NCBI GenBank assembly: GCA_964605715.1
Contig: CAZSDV010000015.1
Coordinates: 1 to 38,872 of the forward strand
Length of the DNA: 38,872 bases
Direction: 5' to 3'
Source: JAPUME01 sp964605715
GTDB lineage: Bacteria; Acidobacteriota; Terriglobia; UBA7540; JAPUME01
This document shows positions 25,139 through 33,473 of the stretch, piece after piece. Each line of letters opens with the position of its first letter. The stretch's first letter is position 1. Made by a program: the position numbers and the translations under genes. The notes beneath the pieces were generated by a model, which did not search any database, was not told the origin of the DNA, and worked only from the letters and a program-made list of their open reading frames with translations.

Positions 25139-26188
25139 ATGTTTATGGAAGCGACATTTGATAATTTTTTCCCCACCCTCCACTGGAGTGTGCTCGCACT
25201 CATCATTGTGGTTATCCTGCTCATTCTCGGTAGGGCAGCGGATTGGCTAGTAGATGAAGCCGTAGTTCTTTCCGAGCACCTCCACCTTCCAAAGGTGGTG
25301 ATCGGTGCAACTGTTGTAAGTCTCGGAACAACTATGCCGGAGGCTGCCGTTTCAGTTTTGGCTGCTATTCAGGGTAGTCCAGGCTTGGCGCTTGGAAATG
25401 CCGTAGGTTCGATTGCATGTGATACCGGATTGATCCTGGGTTTGGCTTGTGTTATTGCGCCTTTGAGGCTCGACCGCAAAATCGTTAATCGACAAGGCTG
25501 GATTCAACTGGGAGCTGCTGTTGCCCTAGTCGCAGGGACTTTTCCTTGGCGATCTAGTGATACTGTATTTTCGTCGGGAGGAAGACTGCCCCAATTTGTC
25601 GGTGTCGCTTTTCTCGCTGCTCTTGTGTTCTACCTATATGATTTAATTGTTCGTGGACGCGAGGGATTTGATGCAAATGTAGTTTCAAGCCGTAGCGAAG
25701 ATTCGTTGGTATCGAATATTTTGGTTGTTGCGAGACTCTTTGGGGCAATTGCGATAGTAGTAGTTTCTGCACGTGTACTGATCCCCGCTGTGACCGAAGG
25801 GGCCCTAAGATTACACGTCCCTCCTGGAGTTATTGCAGCTACATTAGTTGCGTTCGGTACGTCGCTACCAGAATTAGTTACTGCGGTGACGGCTGCGCGG
25901 CGTGGGCATGGAGAGCTAGCGGTCGGAAATATTGTGGGAGCTGATGTATTAAATGTGTTATTCGTTGCTGGTGCAGCGGCAGCAGTAACTCCTGGAGGGT
26001 TAGTTGCAGGAGGGCACTTTTTTAAAGTCCTTTTCCCTTCTATGTTATTAATTTTGATAATTTTCCGTATCACTATTTTTACTTCTGGCCAGTGGATGAA
26101 GCGGCCCTTCGGCTTTGTGCTTATAGCAGCTTATGTTCTTTATATTTTAGTTAGTTACATTGTCCCAGCTGACGGGGCAAAGTTTTAG
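25139..26188 (+). CDS. CaCA-family Na+/Ca2+ (or K+) antiporter
   Basis: Predicted inner-membrane cation exchanger (349 aa, near the usual size) of the YrbG/CaxA type, exchanging calcium for sodium, protons or potassium. Two alpha repeats of opposite topology are clear: VVIGATVVSLGTTMPEAAVS with LALGNAVGS (about residues 50-90), and GVIAATLVAFGTSLPELVT with LAVGNIVGADVLNV (about 230-275). The acidic residues in TMPE and SLPE are the cation-coordinating ones in characterised members. About ten hydrophobic helices are present, and a hydrophilic loop near residues 175-190 (RGREGFDANVVSSRSED) divides the halves. No strong ribosome site precedes the ATG. An unknown gene begins 23 bases after its stop. 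Confidence 0.93.
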   Translation: MFMEATFDNFFPTLHWSVLALIIVVILLILGRAADWLVDEAVVLSEHLHLPKVVIGATVVSLGTTMPEAAVSVLAAIQGSPGLALGNAVGSIACDTGLILGLACVIAPLRLDRKIVNRQGWIQLGAAVALVAGTFPWRSSDTVFSSGGRLPQFVGVAFLAALVFYLYDLIVRGREGFDANVVSSRSEDSLVSNILVVARLFGAIAIVVVSARVLIPAVTEGALRLHVPPGVIAATLVAFGTSLPELVTAVTAARRGHGELAVGNIVGADVLNVLFVAGAAAAVTPGGLVAGGHFFKVLFPSMLLILIIFRITIFTSGQWMKRPFGFVLIAAYVLYILVSYIVPADGAKF

Positions 26189-26211
26189 CTACTGCAGGAG
26201 AGGTTTTAAGT

Positions 26212-26685
26212 GTGACTGACATCAAGGAATTTCTTAAAACTGTCGCTTCTCAGGCACTTGCCACTAAGATGTTTTACCCCGCCTGTACGCCACAAATTAA
26301 AGTTGGCCCTAGGGGCGGTTCGGTACTTCTTCCACTTCGTGACCAGTCTTCAATTGAAGTTGCGTTAGAGCCTAATCTTAAGTTTCTAAGGGTAGGTTTT
26401 ATTACCAAAGATCGAGGGTTTAACGATCAGATAGAAGATCAACTGCTTGCGGGTGGAGAGTCCTTTTCTGAGCTCCTGGAGGTAGAACTCGAAGAGCTCG
26501 GCTTGGATGCTGATCGTTATGAGGTTGACCACTATTTTGACCGTGACGTACGTGCCTTTCACTTCTCAACTCGCATATACTTTAATGTCAATAATCTGGC
26601 TGAGGAATCTTTCAAAAAAAAAGTAGGCATTCTTGCAGCAGCCTTTCGTGGGGTGTTGCGTGAGCTAGTAGAGTTTTATGTCTAA
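26212..26685 (+). CDS. Conserved-looking acidic protein of unknown function
   Basis: A 157-residue soluble protein with a GTG start, preceded by AGGAGAGG about nine bases away. It begins only 23 bases after the antiporter stop and is followed by lpxD, so it is probably in an operon. No signal peptide or membrane segment. Composition is acidic, with a clear alternation of strands (SVLLPLRD, SIEVALEPN, LRVGFIT), a very acidic helix (ELLEVELEELGLDADRYEVD), a strand (VRAFHFSTRIYFN) and a C-terminal helix (FKKKVGILAAAFRGVLRELV). That order loosely recalls small YbjN or type III chaperone-like folds, but I do not recognise a family and do not assign a function. Confidence 0.75.
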   Translation: MTDIKEFLKTVASQALATKMFYPACTPQIKVGPRGGSVLLPLRDQSSIEVALEPNLKFLRVGFITKDRGFNDQIEDQLLAGGESFSELLEVELEELGLDADRYEVDHYFDRDVRAFHFSTRIYFNVNNLAEESFKKKVGILAAAFRGVLRELVEFYV

Positions 26686-26797
26686 GCAATCACCGGCCTG
26701 AGAGTTTGTCCGGTTTCTTAAAGGCATCTTGGTGAAAGAAGACTTGTTAATCAAGGTGGCCTTACAAGGTTTATCTGACTGTAAAGGGGGACAGGTT

Positions 26798-27812
26798 ATG
26801 GCCCTGAATGTGAGAGAAATTGCAAAGTTCGTAGATGGAAAATTCTCCGGTGACGGTGAACGAGAGATCCGTGGCGTTGCTTCCCTAGAGAAGGCTGAGA
26901 TTCATGATGTGACCTTTGCGGAAGGGGAGCGGCAAGTGGAAAAAGCTTCTTTGTCTCGGGCGGGCTGTGTTCTTGTGCCCTTAGGAGCAGAAGTGAAAAT
27001 AGAGGCATGTATCGAAGTGACTCACCCCAAATACGCTTTTTCGCGTATAGCGGAGATCTTAATTCCTCCAAAAACGATTGTGCCTGAAATTCACTCGACG
27101 TCAATTATCTCGCCCAAAGCTAAAATTGGCAGCGAAGTGAGTGTTGGAGCTTATGTCATAGTTGAAGAGGGAGCTATTATTGGTGATGGAACGTGGCTTG
27201 GGGCAGGGGTTTATGTAGGAAGAAGAGCGCGGATTGGAGCCCAGTGTAGAATATTTCCAGGTGTGAAGATTTATCCGCAAGNNNNNNNNNNATGCTGGAG
27301 TTGTATTGGGTTCGGATGGATTTGGCTATGTCTATGCGGAGGGTATACACCAGAAATTTCCACAGCTTGGCGAACTGGTAATCGAGGATGATGTAGAGAT
27401 TGGTGCTAATTCAACTGTGGATCGTGGTTCGCTTGGTACGACTCGTATCGGGAAGGGATCGAAAATAGATAACCTTGTCCAGGTGGCTCATAATGTTGAT
27501 ATTGGACGGCATTGTATTATTGCAGCCCAGACTGGAATTTCGGGTAGTGCGGTAGTTAAAGACGGTGCTGTCTTGGGTGGACAAGTAGGAGTTGCCGACG
27601 GGGCCCGCATCGAACAAGGAGCAACGGTTGGGGCACAGGCTGGGATTCCTACGGGAAAGGTAATTCGCGCCGGGCAGGTCGTTTGGGGTACTCCTGCACG
27701 GCCATTTGACGAATTCAGGAGACAACATAAGTTTCTTTCAAATCTTCCCCGCCTAACTGCCCGCGTGCGGGAAATATCTCGCGATCTCGCGGAAGGTTTT
27801 CGGAAAGAGTAA
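26798..27812 (+). CDS. lpxD: UDP-3-O-acylglucosamine N-acyltransferase (broken by an assembly gap)
   Basis: Third enzyme of lipid A synthesis: transfers a 3-hydroxyacyl chain from acyl-ACP to the 2-amino group of UDP-3-O-acylglucosamine. The start at 26798 gives the normal N-terminus (NVREIAKFVDGKF, IRGVASLEKA); an upstream TTG would add 23 atypical residues. The N-terminal uridine-binding domain is followed by left-handed beta-helix hexapeptides (IGSEVSVGA, IGDGTWLGAGVYVG), the hallmark SDGFGY after the gap, VDRGSLGTTRIG, and the catalytic His in NLVQVAHNVDIG. A C-terminal helix ends the protein. The N run at 27282-27291 puts the halves in different frames. Alignment by eye to E. coli LpxD implies about 27 missing bases, which would restore one frame and the normal length of about 343 aa. 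Confidence 0.93.
27282..27291. other. Assembly gap (10 N) within lpxD
   Basis: Ten N bases between the codons for KIYPQ and AGVVLGSDGFGY. Family comparison suggests ten residues are missing between Q and A; the partial codons at each side (G before, AT after) then leave 27 bases, not 10. The frame break is therefore an artefact. Confidence 0.97.
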
Positions 27813-28029
27813 TTTGGTTGGTGCGCATGCCATGTCTTGTGAGACGCACGCACTACCTAAAATTTGGATTAATGAAGAATTATGAGGAATTCTTGGTAGC
27901 CCAGAAAATATGAGCTAAAGCAGAGACTTCCTTGCGTTATGGACCACAATACAGGGAACAAGGCCCTAGTGCCTATTGCTGAGTTTTGCATGCTGTAATG
28001 CTGTACAATTAAATTTTCCGGCGCAGCCG

Positions 28030-28485
28030 TTAATTACCTGATTGCAGGTGGACGCGAATTTTTTCACTAGCAAGTTTTTTGTCCACGTTTTTCCCAGAGA
28101 ATTTCTCGATGACAGCCTTCATCACTTTTCCCATTTCTTTGAGGCTTGCCGCACCAGTTTCTTGAATGACCGCCGCAATAGCAGTGTCAATTTCAGACTC
28201 ATCGACAGAAGGAGGAAGATAGGCTTGGACTAGTTTGAGCTCAGCCTCTTCTTTTTGGGCCAATTCCTCACGACCTCCTCTACGAAATTGCTCAATAGAG
28301 TCACGCCGTTGCTTAACTAAAGTGAGGACAACACTCATTTCCTCAGATTCTTTCAGTGCTTCGCGTTTTTCTATCTCTTTGTTTTTTAGGGCTGTTTTCA
28401 TCAGGCGAAGGACGGCGAGGCGAAGGACATCCTTTGTTTTCATAGCCTGCTGAATTTCTTTTTGTATCTGGTCTTGAAGGCTCAA
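28030..28485 (-). CDS. GatB/YqeY-domain protein
   Basis: Cytoplasmic protein of 151 aa, the usual length of YqeY. The start is TTG with AAGGAA seven bases before it; it begins SLQDQIQKEIQQAMKTKD and continues RLAVLRLMKTALKNKEIEKRE, the family hallmark. The second half has EAELKLVQAYLPPSVDESEID, GAASLKEMGKVMKAV and the ending DKKLASEKIRVHL. The domain resembles the tRNA-binding tail of the GatB amidotransferase subunit; the precise role is unknown, and a tRNA-related function is inferred for the family. The DUF885 gene lies immediately upstream on the same strand (28 bases), with no obvious functional link. Confidence 0.93.
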   Translation of the reverse strand: MSLQDQIQKEIQQAMKTKDVLRLAVLRLMKTALKNKEIEKREALKESEEMSVVLTLVKQRRDSIEQFRRGGREELAQKEEAELKLVQAYLPPSVDESEIDTAIAAVIQETGAASLKEMGKVMKAVIEKFSGKNVDKKLASEKIRVHLQSGN

Positions 28486-28513
28486 GTTGTTCCTTTTGAA
28501 TTAAGAGTTAGGG

Positions 28514-30238
28514 TCATTCTTCTAGCATGCGCGTCCGAACCATGGGGAGTGGGGGATTACCATATTTAAGGAGGGCATTATGAAAGTTCTTTAACTTAAA
28601 TTTCTCTCCTATTTTTTCCTGATAATCTTTTCGGAGTTGTTTGATGTAGAGCTTTCCGAGGGAATAAACTAGATATCCTGGATCAAACGTTCCTCGGATG
28701 GCCTGCTGTTGCGCAAGAATCTCCTCGATGTAAGCATTTTCGACAAAAAATTTTGTTCCTTGGTCAATTGACCAGTTCTGGGTGTGAAGTCCAATGGAAG
28801 TCATATAGCGGCAGATCCTTAGCAAGGCATCCTGAATTTGGCCCAGCTGGTAGTGAGGTTCCGTGCCCTTATAAACCTGATCAACAAACATTTCTTCTGT
28901 GTAATGAGCCCATCCTTCCGTGAAGGCATATGATCTAACCAACTTTCGCATTAGTGTGTCTGTATTTCGAACGTAGAGCATATTAACGTAGTGGCCAGGA
29001 TAGACTTCGTGAACGGATATATTGCGAACTGCGTAGTTATTGACAGAGCGCATCCAGGATTCGATTTGTTGTGGTGTTAAGTCCACTTCCCCTGGAGAGA
29101 TGAAGTAGATGGCTTGGAAGGTGGGATGGTCTAGTGGCCCAGGCGTCATTATATAGGCGGTATTCCATCGCCGGAAAGCTGGAGAAGCCCGGACCTTGGT
29201 TCCGGGCCCCTCTGGTATGGTGATCAGGTCTTTTTCGATAACTTGCTGACGCAGCTGTCCCAGTTCGGATTGGGTAAATGAGACCAATTTATCCCTGCTA
29301 GGATGGTCAAGTGAAATTAGCCGGGCTATTTCTTGGGGGGTTTTATCAGCGTCAATTTTTTTTGCTGTCTGTTTAAATTGATCCTGCAGTCGGATAAGTT
29401 CTTTGCGTCCCATCTCAAGAAGTTGGTCGATGGAATAGTTAAATTGCTCCTGAGTTCGCAGCATTTCGAGGTAAGTGTCCTTCCCCAAGGAGAAGTTATT
29501 GGTTGTTTTTGGAAGCACTTCCTTTTCAAGCCATGTGGCCATGTCCTCTACAGCATGAATGGCTTTTGGTAGGGCACGCTCAAGACGTGTCTGGACTTCA
29601 GGATCCAAGTCCTTCATTTCTATTGGCAAGTCATTGCGGAGAAACGGTATGAGGTTTCTGAACGATCGAATTGCTGTTTCAGTTACAGGTCGAGGAGGGA
29701 CCCCTATACTTTTTCGTCCCCCCTTCAGATAAGAGGGAAACTGTTCCAGACGGGAAACGATTGCACTAGCGCGCTGTGGCCAATCAGGTACGGTACGTAG
29801 AAGCAGTCCGGAGAGGTCAAGATTGAATGCATAGTTTAGTGGGTTCTGTCGAAAAACTTGAAGTGTCTGAATATCGAATAGTTCTTCCTTTAAGGTCCAT
29901 TCCAAGATATTTCTGTCAAATTCATCCTCTAAATTTTGTAGTTCCCCTTTCATGGCTTCTGCCTGAGCCCGAAAGCGCTTTACCTGCTTCACCCGGGCAT
30001 CGATCTGTTCTGGATTCCTGGGTCCAAGGTAACCGTCATATTCGTGTAAGCCAAGTGAGGAGGCCTGCGTCGGATAGAATTCAGCACTGGCATCCCGGTA
30101 CTGAATGACTAACCGTGCAAGCTCATTGCTCTGAATGGAAGCCTCTGGGCAGCCAAAAAAAACCAAGGAAATAGCTAGGAGCCCTAAAGATAAAACAGAC
30201 CCAGGAATCTGCCGTTTATTTGGCAATGGATGCTCCAT
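28514..30238 (-). CDS. DUF885 lipoprotein, probable metallopeptidase
   Basis: Predicted exported protein of 574 aa in the DUF885 family. A signal peptide ends in VFFGC (weak lipobox). Residues beyond about 45 carry the typical start RYRDASAEFYP-like and SLGLHEYDGYLG. The zinc-type motif HEVYPGH begins at His410 (Glu411, His416), followed by LVRSYAFTEGWAHYTEEM, which supplies a likely third ligand. The C-terminal YLVYSLGKLYIKQLRKDY is also characteristic. The family is regarded as a gluzincin-like peptidase group but few members have been tested. No Shine-Dalgarno is seen near the ATG. A hairpin terminator (30256-30307) isolates it from the aldo/keto reductase gene upstream. Confidence 0.9.
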   Translation of the reverse strand: MEHPLPNKRQIPGSVLSLGLLAISLVFFGCPEASIQSNELARLVIQYRDASAEFYPTQASSLGLHEYDGYLGPRNPEQIDARVKQVKRFRAQAEAMKGELQNLEDEFDRNILEWTLKEELFDIQTLQVFRQNPLNYAFNLDLSGLLLRTVPDWPQRASAIVSRLEQFPSYLKGGRKSIGVPPRPVTETAIRSFRNLIPFLRNDLPIEMKDLDPEVQTRLERALPKAIHAVEDMATWLEKEVLPKTTNNFSLGKDTYLEMLRTQEQFNYSIDQLLEMGRKELIRLQDQFKQTAKKIDADKTPQEIARLISLDHPSRDKLVSFTQSELGQLRQQVIEKDLITIPEGPGTKVRASPAFRRWNTAYIMTPGPLDHPTFQAIYFISPGEVDLTPQQIESWMRSVNNYAVRNISVHEVYPGHYVNMLYVRNTDTLMRKLVRSYAFTEGWAHYTEEMFVDQVYKGTEPHYQLGQIQDALLRICRYMTSIGLHTQNWSIDQGTKFFVENAYIEEILAQQQAIRGTFDPGYLVYSLGKLYIKQLRKDYQEKIGEKFKLKNFHNALLKYGNPPLPMVRTRMLEE

Positions 30239-30255
30239 GCATTGGTGTCAAAAGA

Positions 30256-30307
30256 GAAAAAGCACCTCCTTGCTCATCAAGAAGACTGAGGGAGGAGGAG
30301 CTTTTTC
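30256..30307 (-). terminator. Intrinsic terminator after the aldo/keto reductase gene
   Basis: Arms at 30256-30275 and 30288-30307 pair at 17 of 20 positions around a 12-base loop. Read on the minus strand, the stem ends in GCTTTTTC followed by TCTTTT, a good T-rich tract, 21 bases after the stop codon. It also has a shorter T run on the plus strand. Confidence 0.78.
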
Positions 30308-30327
30308 AGGAAATTGCTAGTTGCTTG

Positions 30328-31344
30328 CTATACGTCAAATCCATGTTGTTTTCGGTGGTGTGGACCATCAAACGCTTGAGTCGATTTGAATCTCTCATGG
30401 CGTCCATCGCTGGCAACCCCACGAATTCTAGCTAGAATAGCCTCTTGCTTTTCTTTGGCCATTACCTGAAAGTTTCGGCCAACGGCCAGAGCCTGACTCA
30501 GATCTTCCTGAGAGGTTATGCCCACCACAAGAGAAGAGATCGGTTGACTTAATGCGTAGTGAATACAGTCAGGAGCAGAGACGCCACCCTCAGAAGGGAT
30601 GCGACCCTTAGGGTAGCTCCCACCGAGACTTTTCATGCCGATGGGCCCAATTTTCTTCTTCAAACATACGGGCACTACTTGTTTGGCAAAGCTTCGATAG
30701 TGAAAATCCATCACGTTAATAGGCATTTGAGCTGCGGCCCAAGCGTAAGGTTTGCTAATCATCTTCAAGTGGATGCGCGGATCTTTGTGTCCCGTGAATC
30801 CAATGTAGCGGACCTTCCCAGCTTTTTGGGCTTCTAGGGCTGCCTTAATTCCTCCTTTTTCAAAAACCCAATCAGGATCGCTATCGTAGTTCATCTCATG
30901 GAATTGCCATAGATCCAGGTAGTCAGTTCGGAGGCGACGGAGGCTTTCTTCCAGATTTTTTTTCGTACCGGCGTAGCTTTGTTCGCAATTTTTGGTCATT
31001 AGGAACGCTTTCTTGCGTCGCCCGCCATCAGCAAGAGCTTTTCCCATTAGCTCCTCGCTACCGCCATCATGATAATCCCATGCATTATCGAAGAAGGTCA
31101 TGCCTTCGTCGAGAGCTGCGTGCATGATTCGGATCGATTCTCCTTCGTCAGTGGCTTTTGCAATATGCCACCCTCCTAGGCAGAGAATTGAGACTCGCTC
31201 TCCCGTATTTCCCAGGGGACGCGTTGGAATACCTTGTCCGTTCGTAGCCTGGGTTTGCGCAAGAATTTGATCTGCCAGTGAAAGGGCAGTCGCCGTTGTT
31301 AATGTGGTTTGCATAAACTCCCGTCGGCTCTGATGATTTTGCAT
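30328..31344 (-). CDS. Tat-exported aldo/keto reductase
   Basis: Predicted NAD(P)H-type oxidoreductase (338 aa) with a twin-arginine signal: SRREFMQTTLTT followed by a hydrophobic stretch ending LAQTQ. The mature part begins PTRPLGNTGERVSILCLGGW. The catalytic tetrad is in place: Asp and Tyr in FFDNAWDYHDGGSE, Lys in LMTKN, His in LWQFHEM. The C-terminal half has KVRYIGFTGHKDP and IGPIGMKSLGG, as expected for the barrel. Export by Tat would fit a cofactor bound before transport. Substrate unknown. GGAGG lies seven bases before the ATG. It belongs to the group of signal-bearing AKRs common in Acidobacteriota and Planctomycetota. Confidence 0.91.
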   Translation of the reverse strand: MQNHQSRREFMQTTLTTATALSLADQILAQTQATNGQGIPTRPLGNTGERVSILCLGGWHIAKATDEGESIRIMHAALDEGMTFFDNAWDYHDGGSEELMGKALADGGRRKKAFLMTKNCEQSYAGTKKNLEESLRRLRTDYLDLWQFHEMNYDSDPDWVFEKGGIKAALEAQKAGKVRYIGFTGHKDPRIHLKMISKPYAWAAAQMPINVMDFHYRSFAKQVVPVCLKKKIGPIGMKSLGGSYPKGRIPSEGGVSAPDCIHYALSQPISSLVVGITSQEDLSQALAVGRNFQVMAKEKQEAILARIRGVASDGRHERFKSTQAFDGPHHRKQHGFDV

Positions 31345-31683
31345 TGTAAACCTCCATTTGCTTGTGGGTGGAGAACTGACATAGGCTAGGACTTGGGACC
31401 GAGACTAGGCGAGTATAAAAGACTAATCAGTGAAACCCATGGGAATTTAACTAGAGAGCTCAGCCCTTTATGTTCGAAGCCACCATTTCCTCTCAAAATA
31501 TAACCCTAAAGGTACACTTACTGTCAGATTTCTTCAAGAGGGTTAGTGGAAGGAGGGGTTTTTTGGGGGGCGCGCAGAGCAATTGCAGTTTTCAAGTTTA
31601 TTTAAGGATGGTTAATTTCCGTAAAATCAACGTAAAGCTGAGGTAGAATCTTGGTGATGGATTGAAGTTGAGAGGTTGAGCAT
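31345..31683. other. Divergent intergenic region, aldo/keto reductase / TPR protein
   Basis: No gene found. It must hold promoters for both flanking genes; no pair of boxes at standard spacing stood out. A run of T and G near 31557-31570 and AT-rich sequence before 31640 are the only visible features. Confidence 0.4.
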
Positions 31684-33282
31684 TTGGATCTAAAAAAGAG
31701 AATTATCGTATTGTTGGCTTGTGTGGCCATTACCTTTTCCCCCAGCTTGCTGCCGGCACAATCGACAGGTAATGTTGTGCTTAAGCCTCACGAGGGGCTT
31801 TTCTGTATGATGGTGGCCCTTCATGTAGCTGGCTACAATCCAGGACCTGGGTCGAAGGAGAGTAGTCTTCTGCAGCATGCATTAAATGCGGAGCTAAGAA
31901 GAAAGAAAATCCCTTCACGGGCTGCCCTGGAATCCTTTTACGAGTCCCACCGTATTGCAGGAGATCCAGGAGCAAATCTAGGCCAGTATGTTTCTCTGGC
32001 ATTGCTTCTTTCTTCCCCTCCAGATTTCAGATTGACTATTAAAGAAGAAGATCTACCTCCTGATGCTGCACGAGTTGCTGGTTTTGTCCCACTACTCCGG
32101 AAGTTCTATTCAGAGGTTCGCCTGGGATCACGGCGCAATCAACTGCAGGCGCATTATGAAAAAGAGATATCACGATACAGTGCACAGATTAGGGAGGGAA
32201 TCACGAAGATTAACGGCTACCTTCGAATTCCAGGAGCAGCTTATCTGGGGCGAACTTACTCTGTTATTCTAGAACTCCTTAGTTCACCAAGTTTGGTGCA
32301 GGCGAGGATTTATGGGGCAAATTATTTTCTCATTACTGCTCCTCTAGACGAGATTAAAATGGAAGAGATTCGCCACCAATACTTGCACTTTGTGCTGGAT
32401 CCTTTGGCAGCCAAACATGTCCAGATAATTAACAAGAAGAAGGTCCTGGGGGAAGTTGCGCAAAAAGCTCCTCGTCTCAGCCCGGAATACAAGGCCGATT
32501 TCCCTTTACTGGCAACTGAATCTTTAATTCGGGCCATTGAGATTCGCATGAATTACTTAGAAAAATCAAAAAAGACGGACAGTTCTCCTGTTGGGTATAT
32601 GTCTCCTGAGGAGAGAACACAGGCTCAAGAAGTCCTAGAGGAAGGATTTATTCTTGCACCCTATTTCTTGTCAGCACTGGTGGAAAAAACTGCCGGTTTG
32701 GTGGTTAAATTTAGTGGGAGTAGAAATTTGGGGCCTTTGTCTACTGGGTTTGAGGGGCAGGCCAAAGGAATGAATGGGTATTTCCCTTTGATGTTTGAGG
32801 AAATCAAGCTTGACCAGGAACAGAGAAGACTTCGGGCGGTAAAATTTTCCAAACCCGCTGCCCCATTTTCTCCCAAGCTTTCAAACCGGGAAAGATTACT
32901 GCAGCGAGCTAACAATCGCATAGCTGAAGGGCGATTCCTGGAAGCCAAAGACCTGTTTGAGCTGGCAGTGGACAGATATGGTGAAAATGATGAAGATGCC
33001 CTATTCGGACTAGGAGTTGCCTCAAGTAACTTGCGTAAGCCTGGATTGGCTCAGAGGTATTTTACTAAGGTTCTTGAGGTTAGCCGTGATTCACGTATTT
33101 CCACCTGGTCACATATTTTTCTTGGCCGTATCCATGATCTGAGCGGACGTCGAAGAGAAGCTCTGAGTCAGTACCAGGCTGCCATTATTACTGCGGAGGC
33201 CTTCCCGCTAGCCCTGCAAGCCGCTGAGAAAGGCCTCCAGATGCCCTTTGGTGAACCTTCTCGAGCTTCTTCTGAAGAATAA
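31684..33282 (+). CDS. Secreted TPR protein with degenerate peptidase-like motif
   Basis: Predicted exported protein of 532 aa. The start is TTG (AGAGG about nine bases upstream), immediately followed by a signal peptide (LKKRIIVLLACVAITFSPSLLPAQ). The long N-terminal region has NLGQYVSLALLLSSPPDF, LPPDAARVAGFVPLLRKFY, a strand-rich segment AAYLGRTYSVILELL, and EIRHQYLHFVLDPLAAKH. The last contains HQYLH (His231, Gln232, His235): the layout of HExxH with the catalytic Glu replaced by Gln. Residues from about 405 form two or three tetratricopeptide repeats (NNRIAEGRFLEAKDLFELAV, LGVASSNLRKPGLAQRYF, LGRIHDLSGRRREALSQYQ). I associate this architecture with Acidobacteriota, from memory. Function unknown; a periplasmic scaffold or pseudo-peptidase is possible. 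Confidence 0.8.
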   Translation: MDLKKRIIVLLACVAITFSPSLLPAQSTGNVVLKPHEGLFCMMVALHVAGYNPGPGSKESSLLQHALNAELRRKKIPSRAALESFYESHRIAGDPGANLGQYVSLALLLSSPPDFRLTIKEEDLPPDAARVAGFVPLLRKFYSEVRLGSRRNQLQAHYEKEISRYSAQIREGITKINGYLRIPGAAYLGRTYSVILELLSSPSLVQARIYGANYFLITAPLDEIKMEEIRHQYLHFVLDPLAAKHVQIINKKKVLGEVAQKAPRLSPEYKADFPLLATESLIRAIEIRMNYLEKSKKTDSSPVGYMSPEERTQAQEVLEEGFILAPYFLSALVEKTAGLVVKFSGSRNLGPLSTGFEGQAKGMNGYFPLMFEEIKLDQEQRRLRAVKFSKPAAPFSPKLSNRERLLQRANNRIAEGRFLEAKDLFELAVDRYGENDEDALFGLGVASSNLRKPGLAQRYFTKVLEVSRDSRISTWSHIFLGRIHDLSGRRREALSQYQAAIITAEAFPLALQAAEKGLQMPFGEPSRASSEE

Positions 33283-33337
33283 AAGAAAAATATTCCCATT
33301 TTAAGTATGCGGATGCAAAAGTGGAAAGAGCAGTGCG

Positions 33338-33366
33338 TTGACACCCTGTGGTTCTTCCGCTAGGCT
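33338..33366 (+). promoter_or_regulatory. Probable sigma70-type promoter of the rnc-lepB operon
   Basis: A perfect TTGACA (33338-33343), a 17-base spacer and TAGGCT (33361-33366), 107 bases before the rnc start. The -35 and spacing are ideal; the -10 matches three of six. Confidence 0.52.
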
Positions 33367-33473
33367 TAAAACGACTTGGCGGTGGGGGTAGAAGTCCCTG
33401 AAGATCCGGTTTTTATTTAGGTCTATGTGCGGTAGGGCTGGGGATCGGAGCAGGCAAGCCCAGACGGGTTCAG

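Noticed and set aside
25630..26073. Minus-strand open frame (147 codons) over the antiporter gene
   Set aside because: Thr/Ala/Pro-rich shadow of a clear CaCA antiporter.
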